Source: Bacillota bacterium (GTDB lineage: Bacteria > Bacillota > Clostridia > Lachnospirales > Lachnospiraceae). From it: a stretch of 5,325 nucleotides of DNA. Both the position numbers and the translations under genes were made by a program. Below, piece by piece: positions 1 to 5,325 of this stretch. The notes under the pieces were generated by a model. That model was not told where the DNA came from. It searched no databases and saw only the letters and a program-made list of their open reading frames with translations. Position 1 is the first letter of the stretch, and each line of letters opens with the position of its first letter. Location of the stretch: assembly GCA_023435505.1 (NCBI GenBank), contig JAEYRR010000268.1, forward strand, positions 1 through 5,325, written 5' to 3'.

Positions 1-1797
1 GGATGCTACTATGACAAATATTGCTGCTACAACTGCTCCGCTTTCCAAATCAGATTGATTCTTAGTCGTCTCCTGGAGGAGTTCCTTTTCACTGATTTTT
101 TCAACATACCCGTTGGAATAGCTCTCATCATAGTAGGTCTCTGTTCCACTTCCAGCCGTAATCCTCTTACTGACCTGATAACCCATAATGCTTCCTGCCA
201 TAACTCCTAAGAGTACAATCAACATCAATCCAGACAAAAGTGACCTTGCACATTTTCCTTTGGTTATCCCCATACATCGCTCCACGGCCGTTCTTTCCTT
301 CTGCTTTGCGATAAACAGATGACAGAAAAACAAAAGAATTAATATAGTGACAATCGTTCCCCCTAATAAAAGAATATAGCCCATAATTCTCCGATTTTCA
401 ATTCCTGCCTCTAGTTTGGAGTAGCCCTTATCGTAAAACTGAATCTCCAGATTGTCTATTCCCTGCTTTGCCCATTGTTCCTTGAAATCGTCTATGGTTC
501 CATTAGGAATCTCAAAGGAAGTGGTAGAAGCTTTCATTGGCCTACTATCGATAATATTATCCTTCCAGCTATTCGTCACAGAGTTATAGGGTATAATAAT
601 CTCAACATTCGACAATCCATCCTCTTCATTCTCTATAGACTTCTTCATCGTATAGATTCCCACAATCTTGTAGGTATCCTGATCAAATACATCATATACT
701 TTCAAATCATTATTTAGGAAAGAGAAGGTTAAGCCCCCTCCCCGTAAGCTCCAATTTACAATTGGTGCATTGGCGTAGTTTGCAAAGTACAGTGGAAGCT
801 CAATGGTATCTCCTATGGACCAGTTGTTATACTCTGCCATAGAATCCGGAACCAGACATACATGTTCTCCTGTCTTATATTCCTGCTCTGTAATATCCCT
901 TCCCTTCGTTACAGAAGCTGTCTTATCAAAAAATGCCTTTAGTAAAATGGTTTTATCCACTGGCTGTATCGGTACAGTAGCTTCATATAGGTCCTGTGAC
1001 CTAGCCACCTCCATCCATGCTTTCCCCAATTCCGTGTCATAAAAGCCAGGTGTTACTTCTGATACTGCGGCATTTCCTTTTAACTTCGTAGAACCTGAGT
1101 CAGGAGCATTTACTTCGGCCTGACTAGAATTGATGGCAGACGAGATAAAATATTCATATCCCTCTGCAGTACTGCTCTTATTTAATTGCCAATTGTGATC
1201 CGCAACAGGTCCATTAAGCTCCAAAATATATGTTTTCCCAGCCTCTAAGGTAATTGGATCGGGACTATAGTGGTCACAAATCCATATCTTACTTCCTACC
1301 AAGTTCTTATTTCTGCAAAAGCTTTTTGTAACTTCCACGCGAATCGGATTCGCTGGTCCAGTCGTTATCGGTGTAACCTCCAATACAATCAACCAATCAT
1401 CATGAAGCCTCCTCTCTGTCTCATCATCTGAGTACTTTTGAACCTTTGGCAGATAAGCCCCAAAATAAGGTCGCTTTCTGGGACCTGCCAAATACTTAAC
1501 ACCATCTATGTTAAGTACGCTGTCATCCATCCATTTACTAAACGCCTTGCCTCTATAATAGGAAAAGCTTTGGGAAGCAGCATCCCACATCTCCGCCACT
1601 TCTGTCGTATCCTCCTTCTGCCGGACCAATGCTATCGTATTAAATAGTGACTTGAATTCCTGTATCCCTTTTTCACTGGTTTGCCATAGATTAATTCCTG
1701 TGGTCAAAAGACTTGTGGACAATAATAGGAGGATAAGAAACAATATGGTCTTCAGTGGTGTACGTAACATCTGTTTTAAACTATTTTTTATTAGCAT
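1..1797 (-). CDS. FtsX/MacB-type ABC transporter permease, second permease of the operon (3' end outside window)
   Basis: This is the larger permease of a putative type VII ABC exporter. The reading frame is open for 599 codons and runs off the window edge, so the C-terminus is missing. The start is the ATG at 1797; a GAGGGG ribosome binding site six bases upstream overlaps the stop codon of the ATPase gene, so translation is probably coupled. Visible parts are a basic N-terminus and TM1 (about residues 17-36), then a very large extracytoplasmic domain (about 37-470). TM2 (471-495) is followed by a cytoplasmic coupling segment with the FtsX-like pattern KERTAVERCMGITKGK (500-515), TM3 (519-540), a polar loop of about 45 residues (541-585), and the beginning of TM4 (586-599). 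MacB-family extracytoplasmic domains are usually nearer 220 residues, so this one is about twice normal size. Its middle (about 135-200, with Cys161 and Cys174) looks like an inserted beta-rich module; that is inference. The substrate cannot be told from the sequence. Confidence 0.9.
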   Translation of the reverse strand, partial: MLIKNSLKQMLRTPLKTILFLILLLLSTSLLTTGINLWQTSEKGIQEFKSLFNTIALVRQKEDTTEVAEMWDAASQSFSYYRGKAFSKWMDDSVLNIDGVKYLAGPRKRPYFGAYLPKVQKYSDDETERRLHDDWLIVLEVTPITTGPANPIRVEVTKSFCRNKNLVGSKIWICDHYSPDPITLEAGKTYILELNGPVADHNWQLNKSSTAEGYEYFISSAINSSQAEVNAPDSGSTKLKGNAAVSEVTPGFYDTELGKAWMEVARSQDLYEATVPIQPVDKTILLKAFFDKTASVTKGRDITEQEYKTGEHVCLVPDSMAEYNNWSIGDTIELPLYFANYANAPIVNWSLRGGGLTFSFLNNDLKVYDVFDQDTYKIVGIYTMKKSIENEEDGLSNVEIIIPYNSVTNSWKDNIIDSRPMKASTTSFEIPNGTIDDFKEQWAKQGIDNLEIQFYDKGYSKLEAGIENRRIMGYILLLGGTIVTILILLFFCHLFIAKQKERTAVERCMGITKGKCARSLLSGLMLIVLLGVMAGSIMGYQVSKRITAGSGTETYYDESYSNGYVEKISEKELLQETTKNQSDLESGAVVAAIFVIVAS

Positions 1798-1807
1798 ATC
1801 TGACCCC

Positions 1808-2479
1808 TCACTTTCGCGTTACCAATCTTCCGTCCTTCATACGATAAATGTAATCCGTCTGATTAGCCAGCTCCGGATTATGTGTTACCACAATCACGGT
1901 ATACCCACATTCGTGGGCACACTTTGTGAGTATATCCACAATAATCGCTTCATTTTCTGTATCCAGATTCCCCGTAGGTTCGTCAGCAAGTAGAATCTCC
2001 CCCTCTGCTGCAAGAGCTCTGGCAATTGCTATTCTCTGTTGTTCTCCACCACTCATCATCTTTGGAAACTGAGTCAGAATCTTTTCCGGTAAGCCCACCT
2101 GCTCTATATATTGTTTTGCTCTTTCTTTTGCTTCATTGTGGGGCACTCCTTTTAGTTGCATTGGATATATTACATTCTCCCATGCAGTCAACAGTGGAAA
2201 TAGATGAAAGGACTGATATACCACTGCTGCCTGTTCTCTACGGTAGCTATCACGATCCATTTGGTCTAGTTCTTTACCATCTACATAAATTGTCCCTTTT
2301 ACCGGAATATCCAAACCCGCAAGTAGAGAAAGCAAGGTGCTTTTCCCACTTCCTGATTCCCCCGTAATCGCATAGATCTTACCCTTTTCAAAGGTACAAG
2401 ACACTTCCTTTAATGCTTCTATTTTCTGATATTTATTCGTATAAGAATAACTTACGTTATCCACTTTGATTTTTTCCAT
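1808..2479 (-). CDS. ABC transporter ATP-binding protein, LolD/MacB type
   Basis: This is the cytoplasmic ATPase that would power the two neighbouring permeases. All motifs of an active ABC domain are visible in 223 residues, the usual size for the LolD/MacB/FtsE group. They are Walker A GESGSGKST at 40-48 (Lys46), the Q-loop Gln89 in VVYQSFHLF, the signature MSGGEQQR at 142-149, Walker B with EILLADEP at 161-168 (Asp166 and Glu167), the D-loop GNLD at 170-173, and the switch His200 in VVTHNPE. The pattern YQSFHLFPLLTAWENV is typical of this exporter subfamily. The ATG at 2479 is chosen because an AGGAGGGG ribosome binding site lies directly upstream, abutting the stop codon of the preceding gene with an 11-base gap. 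There is one ATPase gene for two permeases, so a homodimer is expected, as in LolCDE. Nothing suggests it is defective. The substrate is unknown. Confidence 0.96.
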   Translation of the reverse strand: MEKIKVDNVSYSYTNKYQKIEALKEVSCTFEKGKIYAITGESGSGKSTLLSLLAGLDIPVKGTIYVDGKELDQMDRDSYRREQAAVVYQSFHLFPLLTAWENVIYPMQLKGVPHNEAKERAKQYIEQVGLPEKILTQFPKMMSGGEQQRIAIARALAAEGEILLADEPTGNLDTENEAIIVDILTKCAHECGYTVIVVTHNPELANQTDYIYRMKDGRLVTRK

Positions 2480-2490
2480 ATGCCCCTCCT

Positions 2491-4377
2491 TTATTCTTTC
2501 GCCGACAGCATGGCCATAACACTGAGTTTACGAATCATCCATAAGGAAATTATGGTTCCAATGCTATAACAAATAAGAAACAGTCCCACCACCAATAACA
2601 TGGTTGTCAGACTACCCCAACCCAAAATAAGCCCAATGGTAGTTCCTAAGATAGCACCCAACAACGCTAGTATAATGTGTTCCATATAAAATTGCCTTGC
2701 AATATGCCTGTTATCCTTACCAAGGCTTTTCATAATAGCAACTTCCAAGCGACGACTTTGCAGGAGTAGCCAGGAGACCATATATCCCATTAGCAGAATC
2801 AGCGTCAGAAGTACCGGATAAAAAGCGGTTAGAAATCCAATGCTTTTTCTAAGGCTGGTTGCTGCCAAAATGTAATCCACATCCTCTACAATCAGTGCAC
2901 TTCCTTTGTATGACTGCATGTTTTTACTGTTTACTTCGGTTAGTCCTGCCTGTTTCATTTGCTCTTTAAACAAATTGAGTTCATAAGGTTTCTTTAATAC
3001 AAATGTCAACGAATTGGCCTTATACTCCTTTCCTGACTTAGTGAACCACTCTTTTACGAGAGTTAGTGGACAGATTACGGGCATATCTATAAGCTGTGCA
3101 CTTCCCACGATCTTTATGGTGACTGGTTGTAAGTCAGTAAGGAATAACATGTATTCATCCTTCACCGTGATATCATAATACTGAGGCAATACGGATATCT
3201 CATCCCCTAGCTTAAACCCGTGTTCCTCCATATACTGGCTGTCCATAATGCAGCCATTACTTGAAGTAAGAAAGGTCTGACTCTCCATCCCCTGTTGCCA
3301 GTGAATCTGATCCGTCTTAAGATCTGTTACTGCCTCAAGAGTATTCACTCCCTGTATTTGTAATTTATCCTTTCCCTCATTAAGAACAGCACTTAATTCG
3401 ATGGTTTCTTGATAGGAATCTATGTATGGGGAGCCTGTTATGGCTTTTACCAAGTCCTCCGAAATAATAACTCCTTTGTTCAGAGTCCCGTCCCGATTGT
3501 TGACTGAGCCTGTAATCTCATAGACTTCGGACAGCTTCGCTAACTGCCTCTTGTGACTCTCCACATTTCCAAAGAAACTTTCCATAAAGCAGACTGCCAT
3601 CATGCAGATTGCTGTAACCAGTAGACTTTTCCACTTCCGACGCTTATAATTACGGAATATTTCATAGATTCCCTGAATGATTTTTCGCCTTTTATGGGGA
3701 ATCTTAGCATCCAAAGCCTGACTAGGGTCAGCCATCTTACATAAAATAATGGTTGCAGGAATTTTCTCTTTAAACATACGGGTATGCATGATGCAGACAT
3801 CATACTCTGTGTCCTCCACTCGCACAGAGAGTGGATGGTTACTGATTCGTTCCAGTTTCAGATTGTTTTCCTTTGCATAAGCTTCTAATTCCACCCATAC
3901 GTCCTGCTCTTTGTGAAGCGTCCTATATACATAGAAAGAGAACTGTCTCTGTTTTGCTGCATAGGCCACTTGCTTGTAATCATTTATAAACTGTGCAAAG
4001 CCACCGCCTTTGTTTTGCATGTATTCAATTTCATTCAAAAACTGCTCTACATTCTGTTCCGGATTCTCTGCCTTTATGATTCTATCACACATTATTACTG
4101 CGGCCTGTAATTCCTTCTTCTTCGATTGCAGCACTACTCTTTGCTTCTCGAGGGCATCTTGTATCGTTCTCTCCACTAAGACGTTTTGAATTTCTTCAAT
4201 TGGCATATCCAGCATTCGTAACATCTTAATCATCTGAAGTTGTTCTACATCCTCTTTGGTGTACTCCCGATAACTGTTTTCATTGCTTCGTGCGGGATGT
4301 AACAAACCCATGCGTTCATAATACCGGATGTTTTGTCTACTGATTCCCGTTACCTCTTCCACCAGTTTTGTATTCAC
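2491..4377 (-). CDS. MerR-family transcription regulator fused to an FtsX/MacB-type ABC permease
   Basis: This is one uninterrupted frame of 628 residues joining a transcription factor to a transporter subunit. The MerR part (about 1-104) has a helix-turn-helix with TGISRQNIRYYERMGLL at 10-26, a wing with Arg30, Asn34 and YREY at 36-39, helices containing MLDMPIEEIQ (55-64), and a long amphipathic dimerisation helix (about 73-104). Residues about 125-230 form a soluble domain I do not recognise. The permease part begins after the basic stretch KRRKWK (245-250): TM1 about 250-268, an extracytoplasmic MacB-like domain about 269-513, TM2 about 514-540, a coupling segment SRRLEVAIMKSLGK (541-554), TM3 about 564-587 and TM4 about 591-616. 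The positive-inside rule puts the MerR domain in the cytosol. The start is GTG with GGAGGTGG upstream; no in-frame ATG or GTG lies between it and an upstream stop. It is the first gene of the operon, so autoregulation is likely. The domain calls are firm; the combined sensing role is inferred. Confidence 0.93.
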   Translation of the reverse strand: MNTKLVEEVTGISRQNIRYYERMGLLHPARSNENSYREYTKEDVEQLQMIKMLRMLDMPIEEIQNVLVERTIQDALEKQRVVLQSKKKELQAAVIMCDRIIKAENPEQNVEQFLNEIEYMQNKGGGFAQFINDYKQVAYAAKQRQFSFYVYRTLHKEQDVWVELEAYAKENNLKLERISNHPLSVRVEDTEYDVCIMHTRMFKEKIPATIILCKMADPSQALDAKIPHKRRKIIQGIYEIFRNYKRRKWKSLLVTAICMMAVCFMESFFGNVESHKRQLAKLSEVYEITGSVNNRDGTLNKGVIISEDLVKAITGSPYIDSYQETIELSAVLNEGKDKLQIQGVNTLEAVTDLKTDQIHWQQGMESQTFLTSSNGCIMDSQYMEEHGFKLGDEISVLPQYYDITVKDEYMLFLTDLQPVTIKIVGSAQLIDMPVICPLTLVKEWFTKSGKEYKANSLTFVLKKPYELNLFKEQMKQAGLTEVNSKNMQSYKGSALIVEDVDYILAATSLRKSIGFLTAFYPVLLTLILLMGYMVSWLLLQSRRLEVAIMKSLGKDNRHIARQFYMEHIILALLGAILGTTIGLILGWGSLTTMLLVVGLFLICYSIGTIISLWMIRKLSVMAMLSAKE

Positions 4378-4384
4378 CCTTCTA

Positions 4385-4392
4385 CCACCTCC
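4385..4392 (-). promoter_or_regulatory. Ribosome binding site for the GTG start of the MerR-permease gene
   Basis: GGAGGTGG on the minus strand closely matches the anti-Shine-Dalgarno complement and ends seven bases before the GTG start at 4377. It matters because the start is not ATG. The next in-frame ATG encodes Met23, inside the helix-turn-helix, and would destroy the DNA-binding domain. The ribosome binding site together with the intact MerR domain therefore fixes the GTG as the start. Confidence 0.8.
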
Positions 4393-4444
4393 ACTTAAGA
4401 ATCTGAATGTTCCTTACTTACTATATCCTCTTAAAACTGTTCTT

Positions 4445-4475
4445 ATTGTAAAGTATATACCAACTATACAGTCAA
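4445..4475 (-). promoter_or_regulatory. Promoter of the MerR-permease/ABC operon with a 19-bp spacer (MerR-type)
   Basis: On the minus strand the -35 box TTGACT (4475-4470, five of six consensus bases) and the -10 box TACAAT (4450-4445, five of six) are separated by 19 bp instead of the usual 17. MerR-family activators characteristically act on promoters with over-long 19-20 bp spacers, bending and untwisting the DNA so that RNA polymerase can contact both boxes. Transcription would begin near 4438, giving a leader of about 60 bases before the GTG. The DNA upstream of the -35 box (about 4476-4525) is very AT-rich and could act as an UP element. The boxes are seen directly; activity and control by the fused MerR domain are inferred. 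Confidence 0.72.
4453..4469 (-). promoter_or_regulatory. Candidate MerR operator dyad inside the promoter spacer
   Basis: On the minus strand GTATAGTTGGTATATAC has perfect 5-bp inverted half-sites (GTATA and TATAC) separated by 7 bp. It lies wholly between the -35 and -10 boxes, with its centre within about one base of the spacer centre. This is where MerR-family dimers bind in characterised systems. The half-sites are short and AT-rich, so the dyad alone would be weak evidence; its value comes from its position and from the MerR domain encoded immediately downstream. Confidence 0.58.
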
Positions 4476-4565
4476 GAAAAGATTTGTAATTTTTTCATAT
4501 TTAAGTAAATTAAATTAATAAATAGATGATGGAGGGTTTTCTGCTTAAGAAACGACCTTTCCTAT

Positions 4566-4603
4566 ATAATAAAAAAGGGTCCCAAGCAAATGCTTGAAAC
4601 CCT
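4566..4603 (-). terminator. Rho-independent terminator of the glycoside hydrolase gene
   Basis: On the minus strand a 12-bp stem (4603-4592 with 4587-4576, outer AGGGT/ACCCT and inner CAAGC/GCTTG, joined by two U-G wobble pairs) closes a 4-base loop and is followed by a run of five to six T and then ATT. It begins about 40 bases after the stop codon at 4643. It should separate the glycoside hydrolase transcript from the ABC operon, which has its own promoter further on. There is no T tract on the other side, so it is not bidirectional. Confidence 0.9.
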
Positions 4604-4642
4604 AACTGTATGTCCACCCATTAAGACTTAAACGTATTAACT

Positions 4643-5325
4643 TTACCCAAAACTTCTAACCCAAGTTACTAATGAATCATGGTATGTATTTTCTCTAACG
4701 GTTCCTATCATATAGTCTGTTACCGGACCATTTCTTCTCATTTTTTCGAGAATCGTTTCCTGAAGTTCTTCTACAGACATATCTTCATAGGACTTGTTCC
4801 AGTCTACGACTACTTTTTCAAACTTCTTTTCTTCCTTTACATTTACAGACTCTGGTTCTACTGCTTTCTCAATTTCCACAGTTTTAATCGGTGCAAAACT
4901 TTCGTTACAGAGTTCTGAAGGAATCCAGATTTCACCAAAGTTAGCAAGTGCCCTCACCTGAATGCGACCACCGTTTACAGCTACTCTCTCTCCTGTAAGT
5001 GCACCAACATATTCTGCCGAACATCCTGCTTCCAGATTCATGGTAACATCATTGTCTCCATTATTCACTGTTGTAATCACATCTTTTCCATCTAAAACTC
5101 TCGCATATGCATAATGCGCTGTCTGCAACTCCAATTCATTATAATCGCCAAACATAAGCGTCGGTGTATTCTGACGAATTTTACCCAAAGCAGCAATAAG
5201 TGTTGTGAAAGGATTTGTTTCCACCGAATTCTTATAATCATCATAATTCAATGCTGGTCTTAAGGAATCATCCGAGAACCGTTCCTTACGCCCTTCAATG
5301 CCAAACTCAGAGCCATAGTATAGAG
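4643..5325 (-). CDS. Alpha-amylase-family (GH13) glycoside hydrolase, C-terminal part (5' end outside window)
   Basis: Only the last 226 residues are inside the window. The frame is open to the edge, and the leucine (TTG) codon at 5251 is internal, not a start. The first residues, LYYGSEFGIEG followed by RFSDDSLRPAL, match the end of the GH13 catalytic barrel after strand 8, where the sequence PxIYYGxExG is typical. A helix with PFTTLIAALGKIRQNTPTL (38-56) leads into the C-terminal beta domain (about 57-138; AYARVLDGKDVITTVNN, GEIWIP). After this comes a Glu/Lys/Val-rich linker (about 146-172) and a tail of about 50 residues predicted to be mostly helical (DMSVEELQETILEKM, ending TWVRSFG). 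The catalytic Asp/Glu/Asp lie upstream of the window, so substrate preference (starch, pullulan or cyclodextrin) cannot be judged. No signal peptide can be assessed. A strong terminator follows, so the gene is transcriptionally separate from the ABC operon. Confidence 0.82.
   Translation of the reverse strand, partial: LYYGSEFGIEGRKERFSDDSLRPALNYDDYKNSVETNPFTTLIAALGKIRQNTPTLMFGDYNELELQTAHYAYARVLDGKDVITTVNNGDNDVTMNLEAGCSAEYVGALTGERVAVNGGRIQVRALANFGEIWIPSELCNESFAPIKTVEIEKAVEPESVNVKEEKKFEKVVVDWNKSYEDMSVEELQETILEKMRRNGPVTDYMIGTVRENTYHDSLVTWVRSFG

Noticed and set aside
475..1647. Plus-strand open frames at 475-717, 803-1042 and 1438-1647
   Set aside because: They lie antisense to the second permease, whose 599-codon frame has clear membrane helices and an FtsX motif. 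They have no ribosome binding sites or recognisable domains.
1652..2367. Plus-strand open frames at 1652-1993 and 2026-2367
   Set aside because: The first overlaps the start of the second permease gene and the end of the ATPase gene; the second is antisense to the ATPase. The opposite strand has every expected ATPase motif.
3600..4110. Minus-strand frame 3600-3803 and plus-strand frame 3913-4110
   Set aside because: Both are out-of-frame shadows inside the MerR-permease gene, without a ribosome binding site or domain.
2491..4377. Possibility that the MerR-permease fusion is an assembly or frameshift artefact
   Set aside because: The frame is continuous through about 140 residues of soluble sequence between the two parts, with sensible codons, a basic flank before TM1 and no second ribosome binding site or start at the junction. 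The operon promoter also fits a MerR protein.
4394..4436. Possible leader hairpin (TTAAGA pairing with TCTTAA) upstream of the ribosome binding site
   Set aside because: Only about six AT-rich pairs across a loop of about 25 bases; too weak to call a riboswitch or attenuator, and no known riboswitch pattern is visible.
4445..4475. Alternative -10 boxes at shorter distance (TATACT or TTTACA)
   Set aside because: TATACT would leave only 12 bp from TTGACT, and TTTACA at 17 bp matches only three of six consensus bases. TACAAT at 19 bp is clearly the better match.
4526..4597. Plus-strand 23-codon frame starting ATG ATG in the intergenic gap
   Set aside because: It has no ribosome binding site or promoter in the preceding AT-rich DNA, and it ends inside the terminator stem of the opposite strand.
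4679..4918. Plus-strand open frame rich in Phe and Tyr
   Set aside because: It is antisense to the Glu/Lys-rich linker and tail of the glycoside hydrolase; its Phe richness simply mirrors the GAA and AAA codons on the coding strand.

Overview
The window comes from a moderately AT-rich genome that I read as a Gram-positive Clostridia-type bacterium, most likely of the Lachnospiraceae kind. The reasons are strong AGGAGG-type ribosome binding sites, a GTG start, a Rho-independent terminator with a long U tract, and the flavour of the proteins (MacB/FtsX-type permeases and an alpha-amylase-family enzyme). The assignment is an inference, since there is no marker gene. All genes are on the minus strand, so the reading order runs from high to low coordinates.

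Layout. At 5325-4643 lies the 3' end of an alpha-amylase-family (GH13) glycoside hydrolase: the end of the catalytic barrel, a C-terminal beta domain, and an unusual charged linker with a short helical tail. It is closed by a strong intrinsic terminator at 4603-4566. The 265-base gap 4642-4378 is the only sizeable intergenic space. Besides the terminator it holds a promoter at 4475-4445 with a near-consensus -35 box and -10 box separated by 19 bp, with a dyad inside the spacer. This is the architecture of promoters controlled by MerR-family activators.

From that promoter runs a tight three-gene operon. (1) Positions 4377-2491 encode a 628-residue protein whose N-terminus is a complete MerR-type winged-helix DNA-binding domain with dimerisation helix. 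This is followed by an unidentified cytoplasmic domain and then a complete four-helix FtsX/MacB-type ABC permease. (2) Positions 2479-1808 encode a 223-residue LolD/MacB-type ABC ATPase. (3) Positions 1797-1 encode a second, larger FtsX/MacB-type permease, cut by the window edge after 599 residues. Gaps between the genes are 10-11 bases, with ribosome binding sites touching the preceding stop codons.

How they work together (inference). The two permeases and the ATPase form a type VII (mechanotransmission) ABC transporter, probably asymmetric like LolCDE. One permease carries its own transcription factor, and the operon promoter has the geometry that such a factor acts on. The simplest model is a transporter that is also a membrane-bound one-component sensor. 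A ligand or the transport state felt by the extracellular or membrane part would be passed to the tethered MerR domain, which would untwist the 19-bp-spacer promoter and induce the operon. This MerR-permease fusion paired with a MerR-type promoter is the main point of interest in the window.
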